Source: Panicum virgatum (taxonomy: Eukaryota; Streptophyta; Magnoliopsida; Poales; Poaceae). Taken from it: 64,000 nt of DNA. The position numbers and the translations under genes are program-made. The stretch is taken from NCBI RefSeq assembly GCF_016808335.1, contig NC_053139.1:15177819-15241818 (forward strand). The letters are read 5' to 3'. Shown here piece by piece: positions 1 through 11,400 of this stretch. The notes below the pieces were generated by a model, which did not search any database, was not told the origin of the DNA, and saw only the letters and a list, made by a program, of their open reading frames with translations. Within the stretch, counting starts at the first letter, position 1. Every line of letters starts with the position of its first letter.

Positions 1-379
1 GGTCGGCTTGGTGGGGAACACGGTCTTCAACCTAGGTCTTGCTCTGACCCGGGTCAGGCGTGGATCTAGCGATCCTGAAAAATTCTTTTGGTCCTTTCGG
101 TAAGATGATACCCTTATAGATTGTTGAGTCGTTATTTTCCTAATTCTCTTTGGATTGTCTATTCGTCTTAGTTCTACAATATTGGTATAGACCATCGACA
201 CATTTCATGAACTCATATATGCATATATACAAATCAAAGTATTCTTGAAAATGGAAAAAGTACGGGTTATCTGCCTACCAGATTCGGAAAGATATATTGA
301 TATAGTCCAATTATATCTTGGACAGCAGACAAATTTTCTAAGAGAGGACCCCCCCCCCCCACCCACCCACCCTGAGCAA
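1..379. other. AT-rich leader, nothing recognised
   Basis: I find no convincing coding region or element end here. The stretch is mostly AT-rich and ends with a run of 12 C (349-360) followed by short ACCC repeats just before the LINE remnant. It may be degraded LINE sequence 5' of that remnant, but no reading frame supports this. Confidence 0.4.
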
Positions 380-642
380 TGCCCTCTTTGAGATCAGGAG
401 GAAGAGATGGTGCAACACATCCTCACCACATGTGTCGTCTCAAGACAATTTTGGTATAGCATTTTGAACCCCTTGAATTTCATCAGTTTAGTTCCTACCA
501 GAGATGAAACTTCATTTGCTGAGTGGTGGCGCCCTTACAAAGGGTGAAGAAATAGCAGAAAGAGGGGTTCAATTCACTTATCATCATAGGGGCATAGATG
601 CTTTGGAAGCATCAAAATGCCAACGTCTTTGAAGGGACATCT
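380..642 (+). pseudogene. LINE reverse-transcriptase C-terminal (zf-RVT) remnant, left part
   Basis: Translating plus-strand frames gives the zinc-binding C-terminal region found after the reverse transcriptase of plant L1-type LINEs. Visible are a CPL..DQEEE stretch, then MVQHIL..C...RQFW, then SFAEWWR, and after a frame change GFNSLIIIGA, LWKHQNANVFEGTS. In-frame stops (one right after CPL) and at least one frameshift show it is dead. The match is to the known order CxxC, VQHLLxxC, RxxW, WW, WKHRN, VFxG of this domain. The frame breaks off at 642 and resumes at 3231, beyond an inserted LTR block. Confidence 0.65.
637..642. repeat. Left copy of 6-bp duplication ACATCT
   Basis: ACATCT at 637-642 recurs at 3226-3231. 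The LINE reading frame runs up to the left copy and continues directly after the right one, so the pair marks the insertion point of the block between them. Five of the six bases (ACATC) would be the usual LTR-element duplication. Confidence 0.6.
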
Positions 643-931
643 AAAAGGAATTGGTGCTTGTTGTCTAAGAGGGGGAGGGAGCGAATTAGGCCAACTTAAA
701 ATCCTAGCGTATGGCTTCAACTAGTTTGCATAAAACATAAACTAAAATATGCTATCTAAATGTGCAACTAAGGTTCTTCTAGTATTTGAACCCAACCCAA
801 AAGAGTTTTGCAACTAATCCTAGCTTGGAACTACGCTAAGGAAGTAAAGGTTCATAAGTTGCAAGTATGAAATGTAGAAACATAAAGGAGTGGGTTAGGG
901 AAATGCAAACTCAGCACGTGGATTTTTTCCA

Positions 932-2249
932 TGTTATCAGCAGATGAAGATCTTACCACAAAGGGAATGCCCACCACTTCTTGCATTGATCATCTTGACG
1001 CCATATTCACTACAGAGCTTCCCATGAAGGAGGGTGTTGTCAGCCGAAACTCACCGGCGAGCGGCGACCGGCAACACGGAGAGCCGGGAGGTTGCTGGGG
1101 CGCTGGCAGGCACTGCTCCCTCGTCGACGGCCCGCAATTCCGTCATGCGCACGGAGGTTTTTGTGGACAAAACCGGGCGTGCCACCTGACCTATACCCGA
1201 TCAGGAGGGTGCAGACGTGCTCCGAACAGTTTCCTGCATACAAAGACATGTGTAAACGTAAGTCCGAGCCGTGGTCGGCTCTCCAGGATGACTCTTGCAT
1301 CGGCTTTAAAGAGCCGATCGAGCCCCGGTGTCAGATTGGATCTGTAACTATCCAGATGTCGATGAATAAAGCGAATAACTGTAAAGCTGCTTCAATTAAA
1401 TCTAACTAATCTAATCCACGATGGTAAAAGCTTCACTGCTAGATCGGAACATCCTACACGTGACTAGGCCTAATAAACGTAACAGATAACTGAACCACAA
1501 CCCAAAACAGAGGCCTAAGAACTAGCAAGAGCCGATTCCCGGAACAATCCCTATCAAGGCTAAGATAAAGCATCTACTACGCCACCGGATCGTCCAATCC
1601 GTTTGCAAGGCCTAACCTAGCAGATATTACGCCAACTCTTAAGATAAGAGCAAACCATAACAGATCAGATCTACTAAACATAAAAGAAGCAGAGTGTTGC
1701 TTCTGCGCGACTAATTCTATGCAACAAGAACTAGCATAAGATTGAAACGTGACAGTACAGAGACAATGTGATATTCGTAGATGATAAACGATAAAGCACA
1801 ACAGATCTACTAAAAGCCATGCTACGAACATCAGGATAACTAGTATTACTCGCCATCAAAAACGCTTCAGTATGAGTAATACCATGGTAAGAGCAAGAAC
1901 TACGCTGCCCTGATCGCAAGAAGCGATCAGGGCAGCATGGCACTTACTTGGATGAAACCCTAGGATTAGGGGTGGCGATGCGCCGAGAGTTGTTGTTTGC
2001 GAGTCGTGATGACGCTCTTTTTCATGAATAACAAAGGATACATATTTATAGTCCGGAGACTTGGGAAACAATCTAAACTAATCTTGTCCCGATTGGACTC
2101 TATCTCTAAGCTTAAACTAAATCTAAAGATACACGGCCAATATGGCCCATATGCTCACGCAGGAGCCGATTTACAAGCATTTCTCAATCTTCTGCTTTAA
2201 GCCCATCTTGCTTTCGGCCCATAAATTATGTTAATTTATGGCGATAACA
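932..2249 (-). mobile_element. Inner gypsy-type LTR, minus strand
   Basis: The block starts with TGTTATC (932-938) and ends with GATAACA (2243-2249), a matched 7-bp LTR terminal repeat. On the minus strand a TATAAATATG box lies at 2041-2050, followed by a CT-rich leader and a long GC-rich U5/leader-like part (1040-1300) of the kind seen in grass gypsy LTRs. It contains several GCCGAT words. No gag or pol is present. The flanks (TTCCA left, GAGGG right) do not match, so no target duplication can be shown. This fits a solo LTR left by recombination, or loss of one flank. Confidence 0.5.
2041..2050 (-). promoter_or_regulatory. LTR TATA box, minus strand
   Basis: TATAAATATG on the minus strand, in the inner LTR. 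It is separate from the box at 2571, consistent with two nested LTRs. Confidence 0.45.
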
Positions 2250-2570
2250 GAGGGGTCTTCTCATCCCCTGCACAAAGCCGTCGTCACAGCTCCATACCTA
2301 GCCGGAGGATCGATGACTTGCCGGCGAGCCACCAAGCCTCTCCAAGGGGTGGCACAACCAAATTACAACTATAGTTCACTCAAGAACAAAACACAAGGTA
2401 TCAACACCTTGCTTTCGCACTCTCTCTAGGCATAACCTAGCACTAATACTCTCAAAGTAGGTGCTAAATGCTTTGGATGTGATCAATTAGCACTATGGTG
2501 GCTTGGAGGTCTTCTTCGGTGTCTATGTGCTTCTTCTGAACTCCAGCAAGCTCAAATGACCCCGGGGAAC

Positions 2571-2581
2571 TCCTTATATAG
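2571..2581 (-). promoter_or_regulatory. LTR TATA box, minus strand
   Basis: TATATAAGGA on the minus strand, in the outer LTR. It gives the direction of transcription of that LTR. Confidence 0.45.
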
Positions 2582-3230
2582 GCTAGGGAGCCGATCATAG
2601 CCGTTACCTGCCATTCTGCCAAAAAACTTAAAGCGTTGGATGATCCGATCTTAGGTGTTGGTTTATCCGATCACACTAAGCCTGCATGCTAGCCATTGAA
2701 TGCTAACATCTCCTTTTGATGGCGTCATTGCTCCGACGCATTGCATCGACGAATGTCTGTTTATCTGGTGCTAAAGGTTTTGCCCCTCAAACTCTTCTGC
2801 TACTTGAAATACTCTCTGAGTACTGACGCCTTCTTCAGTAGTGTTGGATCATTCGGTACTGATGGCACCTTTGCCCATAACTTGTACAAGTCACCGGACC
2901 AATTGGGAATTGCAACTACACTTATCTTCGTAGCGTTGGTTCATCCGGCGCTATTGAGTTCATACACACTAGGTCGCCGTAGCAATTCTGAGTTGCACCG
3001 ACCCATTCATATTTGACACCGCCGGTTTATCTGACGCCCTGATTCAAGCTGAACTCATCCAATTCGACTTCTTTGAGTTCTTTCTTCGTTTCTTGCTTTG
3101 CTAGAACTTATGCTTCACCCATAGGACCTAAGATCATTCACTTGACAAACTCGATTCGTCCTATTGATTATGTTGTCACTCAATCACCATAATCACAATA
3201 AAGTCCTTAATGGGCCATATTTCTTACATC

Positions 3231-3774
3231 TCCCAGCATCTAGGATGCTCTTCGATCCTTCAAGGACGAATTCCACATCTGGATTTTAGCAGGGGCCAAG
3301 GAACTAAAACAGAGCCAGGGAAGGGTCCACGGGGTAACTTAAACCCTTTTAGGTTTACAGGTCATTCATGGTTACTCTCTCCATCCTGGAATGTAAGGCA
3401 TTGAAGGCATTCTAGGAGTTTTTGAACAAGCATTAATGGAAATCATTTAATTCTCCATGACTTTTAGCTGCATACTTACCTTTTTTTAATTCCTTCCCTC
3501 GCTGTTTAATCTTAGGAACAACTTAATTACAGCTGTTAAACTAAGATCTCTTGGAGGGTACATGTGTCTTTTGTTCTCTCCTTTAATATAATCTTTTCTA
3601 AAATTGCTAGGATGCCTTATATTATAGGATGAAGGGAGTAGTTTCACGTAATAGTCTCTCTTTTTTATCAACACCCCCACCTGTGGTCCTAGGTGGTGTT
3701 GTGTTTTTATTGGACCTTCCGTCTCTTTTTAATATAAAGACACGCAATTCTCATGCATATTCAAGAAAAAAAAA
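3231..3774 (+). pseudogene. LINE remnant, right part with 3' UTR and poly(A)
   Basis: The frame resumes with ALRSFKDEFHIW followed by ILAGAKEL, the well-known C-terminal end of the LINE zinc-binding region (D/E-E-F-x-x-W ... AGAKGL), preceded by an in-frame TAG. About 430 bp downstream the sequence becomes a typical grass LINE tail: TTTTTAATATAAAGAC, then a terminal run of A from 3765. Together with 380-642 this gives the 3' end of one LINE on the plus strand. Part of 3590-3640 resembles a decayed MITE end inside the 3' UTR. Confidence 0.6.
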
Positions 3775-4234
3775 TATCTACAAGATGTGACCGTTTTTAG
3801 TGGCTTATAGATATATAGATTTGTCAGGATCATGTGATGCAGACATATCTGGTCTGTCTACATTATTTAACCATTTCTAGTAGTTTATAGTTAGTAGGCC
3901 AATAATTAATGCGTACGTATCATCCTTCACTGGTCACATCCCACCCAGATATGCGACGCGGGTATAGGCGTATGATATTGGCATATAGCACAATTTCGCA
4001 CCAATATATTTTATATTCCTAATAAAGTCTCCGTATTAATTATGACGATTTGTGAATCCTCTTTCTCTCCTCAATATGAGAAGACTATAAATGGAAGGAA
4101 GTTATTTGTACAACAGGAAGATACTAGCTTTGGGAAGCAATTAATTTCATGCCAAGTCATAGCTAACCATGATTGGATTCACATCTATCCCAGCAAAAGT
4201 TTGAAAACCATGGTTTCCTCCATCTAGCGTTGCA
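3775..4234. other. Upstream intergenic region of the MBD gene
   Basis: AT-rich DNA between the LINE tail and the MBD promoter. I see no gene or element end; any regulatory elements here cannot be picked out by eye. Confidence 0.4.
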
Positions 4235-4240
4235 TATAAA
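4235..4240 (+). promoter_or_regulatory. TATA box of the MBD gene
   Basis: TATAAA lies 79-84 bp before the proposed ATG at 4319, a normal distance for a plant gene with a short 5' leader. The leader is CA/CT-rich and the start context is GAGAAATGG, with a favourable G at +4. Confidence 0.5.
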
Positions 4241-4318
4241 TTTTGCACCAGCGTTGTGTTCTCTGCATAACAATTCCGCTCCTTCTCATTCCCAAACCAA
4301 AACCAGCCCAAGAGAGAA

Positions 4319-5408
4319 ATGGAGAGAACCCCCTCATCAGGTCCTCACTACCACTGCTCCCCAAATCCAAGTGATAGTTCAGAGGATAGTAAGAGAACAG
4401 TGAGTCCAAATCTACTGAGCCCAAATTTTGGTTACAAGGACCAACATGAAGTAGATTCTGGTAGGGTTGTTTTTCCTGTAGGAGGGGAAGATGGGACCTC
4501 TGATAGTGAAAGAACTGTTAGTTTGGAGGAAATTCCATATGATGGACATGGTGATGTCATGGAGGTAGATTCAGGACATTGCAATCCAGGAGATCCAGAT
4601 ACAAGATCCAACGCAGTGGTCAGTATGTTACTAGTTCTCATTTTTTTAAAAGTAATACTGTCGCTGTCCCCTTGATTTTTTTAGTCTTTTTATTACTTCA
4701 AACTCTATGTATATATGTTTCTTTAGTTTCTGCAGAAAAATGAAAAATACACATGGCTGAATACTGACAAGGGCAAATCAGTTGACCCTGGTAATCGCCA
4801 GCAAGTTACAACAATAAAAAGGAAAGGAGGCCTTTTAAAGATGATGCTACCAGTGAACAAGATACTCAGGTGTACTACTAGTAGCATTCCGTCAAAGAAC
4901 GATGTGATGGATATGGGGAGACTGGTGATGGCAAGATTCCATTGACTGACACAAAGGTGCAGATATAATCTCATGTTAGTGTAATTAGGTGCCACGCTTA
5001 CATATTGGCTGTTCATGAGATACCTTGAATCATGCATGACTAGACTTTCTTTCATACTGAATATTGGCCGTCCATTTGCTTTAATTTATTTAAGTTTACT
5101 TTTATCAAGTGATTTAGACACCTTGTCTACACATTTCATTTCTCCATTGATAAATTATCCAAGCTTACTTTGACCATAAGTTGATATTTTGTACATAGAT
5201 GGTGTATCTCTACCCCGGGTGCAAAAGCTAAGGGAACAGGAACCTCTCCCCCAGTGGCTGAAGGATTACAAATCGGATGTTGCCGACTTAGATGGGTGGC
5301 AGCTTGAGCAAGTATCTCGAGCAGATTCTAAAGGGAGGAAAGACAAGGTCAGTATGCTATTACTGTTGTTGTGTGTTAAAAAAAGCTAATCATGTTCCAG
5401 TTCCCTTT

Positions 5409-5445
<37 letters not shown>

Positions 5446-8400
5446 TAAATGGTAAATTTTCAATGCATGCATAACACAATAAGTTACATTATATTCAAGA
5501 AGCAGTAGTTATTGCATATTTCAGAGAGTTCGATTTAGATGATGGAGTTAGTGTCATATTCAACGATGTAGTTTGTTCATTTCCCTTAGGTTAACAAATA
5601 ATAATAATGTATAATTCACCTTATTTCGGCAGTTATTTCTTTGTGTAGTTAGTTTCATTTATTGTTTTTTTGCGAGTAGTTCAATTTATGGTTACAAAAG
5701 TATACCTAATAGAAGAATCACTTTTATTACTAACATGTGCTTCACAGCAACACTGTGTGTCATCATAATTTCACATAGTTTAAGGCCTTTATTTGATGAA
5801 GAAATATATTGCAGAGGAGGGTGTCAGACCATCTCTGCTGATTTAGAGAATATGGCTAATAGCCATGATGCTATCATTTCTTCGGTACATTAGAAGAAAA
5901 CTTATGGTTGGGCTCTTCCCAGAAACAATGAGATATCACACAGGGCAAAAAGAATGCATACAAAACTAATAAAATTTTCCTGTACTCCATGTTGGAGTTG
6001 ATCTCCAAGCCCGATCCAAAGATCGGGTTGGACTCCTTGACGCGCCCTGATCGGGGGTGCCCAGTCCGTTTCTGACTGGTGGGCCCCCGTCTCCAGCACT
6101 ATAAAAGAAGGGAGGGGGCTTGGAGCACGGTACCCCAAGTTCACTGCCGCCACAAACCCCTCCTACAACCCTACCAATCTAGGATAGCGCGAGGCCGACG
6201 GGAAGCCGCCACCACGTCGTTCGCCTCCGCCACTCCCGTTGCCGGCCAGACCCGGTGGAGGCCCGAGGGCCGCCGGTTCACTCGCCGACCTTCTCCGCCA
6301 CCGGATCCGCACCACGACGACCCGACTTCCTCTGCGCATCAGTCCGGACGACGGTCTGCACTCCTCTCACATCTCTCTCTCTTTCTAGGAACTGAATCAC
6401 TAGTAAATCTACCTAGAACTTGTACCCCATACCCGATTTGTATGCCTAGACTCGATCTACTCAGAACCCTAGAGTTTTTGTATTTAACATTGGTATCAGA
6501 GGCCAATCTGGTGCATAGATCGGGTTCTTTTGGGGTCTATTCTTCAGATCCATCCTCAGAAATGCAGAAGGAGATGAAAGAAACCAAAATCGATCTCGCA
6601 TCGACAAGAAACCCTAACCCCAGAACCGAGAATCCCTAACCCTAGACAGAAAAGAGCACCTGCGCGTGGGGTCATGGCCGCGAACCAGAACGGGGGAGCT
6701 GCCAGCGGCCACCTCGACGGCCGCGCGCTCACCCTCTGGCGAGCGCGCGCGCCGGCGAGGCAGCCGCGGTAGTGCCGCCGCCTTCCCTGGCGCCGGCCAC
6801 CGCCGGCGTCGCTGCCCGCTCGGGCAAGACAGAGAAGGGGGGAGGGAAGAATGACTCTAGGGTTTGGGGGTGAGCCGGCGCCGGCCGGTTTTGTTCCAGC
6901 GGGAATGCCGGCAGCCGTCGGATCAAGATCCAACGGTCTAGATCGCCCTGCCCGGTTGCAGCCTGGGCACGGGGGAGAGCCCGCGCAGGCATGGGCCGCG
7001 GGCCAAAACCATTTTGGGCCGCATGAACAATAACAAAAATGAATTTTTCCTTTTATTTTCAGAAGCCTTTTGAATATGAATTTTGATGAATTTGCTTAAA
7101 ATTTAATCTTTGTAAATAAATGCACCAATGTGTATTATTTTAAGAGTAAAAAATTACAGAATTATACTTCTGAATATTTTGAATTTTTACATGTTTCCGC
7201 TGCAAAGAATTATACTTGTTCCTCTATGTTAAATTGAACCAAATAGACAATTACCATAGAGGCATATAGAATTTTATTTTAAATTTAGAATTTTTTGTAC
7301 ATTATGATATTGTAATTTCTGACCAAAGTTGATATTGCAATATTATAATCTTATCCAGAATATATTATGCATTATTTCTTTTTCTGCCCAACGGCAATTT
7401 AGATTTAATGCACAGATTATCGCATGTTTTAATTTTGACCAACGTTAAAGTGATACATGCATTTATTGTTGTCCTCACAAATTTTGAATTCAAATTTCAG
7501 GCTCTAATGATATGACTTATGTGAATGCCATCCCTGAATTGGATGGAAACAACTATGGAAAATGGTACCAGAAACTTGAGATTGCTTTGGCGATGGCCAA
7601 TATAGATTTGGCCATCACAACGCCAGCACCAAAAGAACCAGAAAAGCCCGTGAGGGCACAGAATAAAGAAGCCACTGCTTGGGCTCTTCGTGAGAAGAAC
7701 TATGATACTGCTTGGACCAAATTTGACATTGAGAGGGCATAGTGGAACTCTTCAAACCGCAAGTGCCTCATGATCATCAAAGGTTCAATTGCAGATGCTA
7801 TCAGAATGTCAATCCCAGATTGCCCCACCGCCTCAGAATACTTAGCCAAAGTGAAGAGTCAGTTTACTGGTTCTTTCAAGGCTTATGCTGCCACTTTTGC
7901 TGAGTAGTTTATGACTAAGAAATACACTGGTGGTGGCATCAAAGAACACATCTTAGAAATGAGCCACATGGCAAACAAGCTCAAAACAATGGACATGCCT
8001 TTGCCAGAAGCGTTCCTTGTTCAGCTAGTCTTCAAGTCCCTACCAAAGGAGTTTGCGAATTTTAATGTCAATTACAACACCTTTTCAGAAAATTGGGACA
8101 TTGAAAAGCTGATTGCCATGTGTGTTCAAGAAGAAGATTGCCTTAAACACGCCAATGGTGGCGAGCTTGTTTTTGCAGTACAGCAAAAGAAAAAGAACTA
8201 CCAAAATAACAAGAGACCTTTCCCACCAAGCAAGAATCAGAAGCAGAGTGGTCCTTCCAAACCACCTCAGCACAACGTCCAGAGAAATTGGGAAAATTTC
8301 CAGTTGAAAAAGACCAGTGCCTTGAGTGCAAAGGAAGAGGGCACTACAAGAGGGATTGCCCCAAGTTTCTGAAGGAACTACTAAGAAAAGGTGAGGACAC

Positions 8401-11400
8401 CATTACTTTTGTAGATGAATCCCTGTATTTAAGTTATGATAAATCCACTTGGTGGATTGACTCTGGTGCAACTTTTCATGTTGCTAATTCCTTATAGGGA
8501 TCAAGTATGAGGTGGACCCTGCCAAGAGGCGCAAGAAGAATTAAAGTTGCAAACGGACTAGAAGCTCAAGTCAAAGCCATTGCATAATTTCATTTAGAGT
8601 TACATAGTGACTTTGTACTTTGTCTTAGAGAAGTTCTCTATGTACCGTCTTTGCAATGAAACTTAATAAGTGTATCCAGATTAGATGATGACTCGATTGA
8701 TTGTCATTTTGGTGATGGCAAGTGTGAGATACAATTTAATAAAGAATGTGTTGGTCTTGCCTCCCGACAAGACAAGTTATACTTGCTTTTATTACATGAG
8801 AATGTGAATGTTGTATGTTCTGAGAATAAGAATGCCAACGAATTGATGCAATCTCGTCAAAATTATGGCATTGTCGTTTAGGCCATATTTTGAGGGGGAG
8901 AATAGAGAGCTTAGTGAAAGCATCAATTCTTTCACCATTAGAATTTTCAGATTTTGAACAGTGTATCGATTGCATTAAAGGAAAATATGTTAAGAAAATA
9001 AAGAAAGGTGCCAAATGAAGTGCAGGAATTCTAGAAATAATTCACACAGACATATGTGGACCATTCCCTACCACTACTGTGGATGGCTATGATTCCTTCA
9101 TAATATTCACAGACGATTACTCGCGTTATGGCTACATTTATCCAATCGAAGAGCGATCAGAAGCGTTGGATAAATTCAAGATATTTAAAACAGAAGTAGA
9201 AAATCAACATGATTTAAAGATTAAGATAGTCAGATCTGACCGTGGGGGGGAGTACTACGGTCAACACACCCCGTATGGCCAAGTTCCTAGACCTTTTACG
9301 AGGTTCTTACAGGAAAATGGCATAGTTGCCTAGTATTCTACACCGGGCGAGCCTCAGCAGAACGGAGTGGCTGAAAGAAGGAACCGTACCCTGATGGATA
9401 TGGTAAGAAGCATGATGAGCTACTCCACGCTACCGATTAATTTGTGGATGGAGGCGTTAAAAACCTCCATTTACATTCTTAATCGCATGCCAAGTAAATC
9501 GGTGCCGAAAACACCATATGAATTATGGACGGGAAGAGAACACTCGCTTAATTATTTTCGTGTATGGGGCTGTCCAGCTGAGGCCAAAGTGTTTAATTCA
9601 AACATTGGGAAGCTAGATCCCAAAACTGTTAGTTGCCATTTTATTAGCTATCCAGAAAGATCGAAAGGGTATCGTTTCTACTGCCCTAACAGACACACGA
9701 AGTTTGTAGAAACAAGACATGCTGCCTTCTTAGAAGATCAGATTATCAGGGGGAGCATGGTAGCCAGAAAAATTGACCTTGAAGAGAAACGGGTATTCGT
9801 TTCCACTCCGATGACTCAAGAGCCTTATTTGTCGTTGCCTGTGGTTGCGGCACCGATAGAGTAGGAAACTGCAGTGCCAATGCCTGTTGTCAGTTTTCCT
9901 GACATGGTAGAAAATAAAAATGAAGACCTGTTCCTCATGATCAAATAGAACCCATTGCCATGGATGAGGGGGAGCAGCAGCAGTCACCTGTGCAAGAAAT
10001 ACCAGTTGCAGTGGCCCCGAGTAGGCCACAAAGAATTAGAAAACCGGCTATTTCTGATAACTACGAAGTCTATAATAGCGAAGAAATACAAATTGAGGGT
10101 GATCCCACCTCTTTTGAAGAAGCCATGAAAAGCGCAAATTCATTCAAATGGTTTGCAGCCATGGAAGATGAAATGAGATCCATGAGTACCAATAAAGTTT
10201 GGGACTTAGAAGAAATTCCTAAAGGAGCCAAAATAGTAGACTGCAAGTGGGTCTACAAAATGAAATGTGACTCCAAAAGGAACATAGAAAGATATAAGGC
10301 GCGACTCGTGGCAAAAGATTTCACACAAAGAGAAGGAATATACTACAATGAGACTTTTTCTCCGGTTTCATGTAAAGATTCTTTCAGAATAATAATGGCC
10401 TTAGTGGCATATTATGATTTAGAATTGCATCAGATAGATGTAAAGACAACATTCCTAAATGGGAATCTATACAAAGACGTCTACATTGCATAGCCGAAAG
10501 GTTTTGTCGTGGAAGGCAAAGAAAACTTAGGGTCAGGGGCGAAGCTGTGCTTTGCCGTTGGGGTCGCCAGACCCCGACGAAATCTGTCAAATCAAAGGAA
10601 AAATACTGTACAGCACTGTTCATACACGTGTTTGACCCCGGTATTAACAGAGCCGACCCCGGTGGTTCTAGGTTTTGGCTTCGCCCCTGCTTAGGGTGCC
10701 GCATGAAGAAATTGATTTATGGTTTAAAGCAAGCTTCAAGGCAGTGGTATTTCAAATTTGATGAAACAATTAGAAAGTTTGGATTTAAAAAAATGAAGAG
10801 GACAATTGCATTTATGCGAAGTTTAAGAATGGGAAGTTTATTTTCCTCGTCCTGTATGTGGATGACATTCTGCTAGCTAGCAGTGATGTTAATCTACTAC
10901 TGGAGACAAAGAAATCCTTGTCCTCGAATTTTGACATGAAGGATCTTGGTGAAGCTTTGTTTGTTTTAGGAATTGAGATTCACCGAGATAGAAGAAAAGG
11001 GATTTTAGGATTATCGCAAAAGTCATACTTAGAAAAAGTATTAAAGAAATACAGTATGCATGCAAGCAAGCCCACACCTACTCCAATAGTCAGGGGCGAC
11101 AGTTTCGGGAAACATCAGTGCCCCAAAAACCAGTATGAGCTCGAACAAATGAAGGCAGTGCCTTATGCTTCAGCTGTCGGAAGCTTACTGTATGCACAAG
11201 TGTGCACACGCCCTGACTTAAGTTTTGTTACCGGGGTACTTGGCAGATATCAGAGTAATCCAGGCATAGAGCACTGAAAAATGGTAATGAAAGCTTTGCA
11301 CTATGTGAGGGGCACAACTGGCCTCATGCTAACATATAGAAAATCAGACACTTTAGAAATAGAAGGTTTTTCAGATTCAGATTTTGTAGGAGATGCAGAT

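Larger units (their letters stand above)
643..3225 (-). mobile_element. Minus-strand LTR insertion (solo-LTR-like) in the LINE, itself interrupted
   Basis: This block sits between the two ACATCT copies. With the inner LTR (932-2249) removed, about 1.27 kb remains, the size of a grass solo LTR. On the minus strand it reads like one: a promoter region, a TATATAAGGA box near 2571-2580, then transcribed sequence, and at the far end a C-rich tract (revcomp of 670-690) like the end of Sirevirus-type Copia LTRs. No internal coding region is present. The termini are not clean TG/CA (TAAAAGG and TTCTT on the plus strand), so either they have decayed or the boundaries are a few bases off. Confidence 0.5.

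Noticed and set aside
932..2249. Target duplication for the inner LTR
   Set aside because: The flanks TTCCA and GAGGG do not match, so no duplication is claimed.
3590..3640. MITE-like end (CTTATATTATAGGATGAAGGGAGTA)
   Set aside because: It resembles the common Stowaway-type terminal sequence, but I could not find the partner end or a TA duplication with confidence.
6079..7033. 186-codon and other frames in the Copia 5' LTR and leader
   Set aside because: They run through LTR and untranslated leader sequence and do not match gag; treated as incidental.
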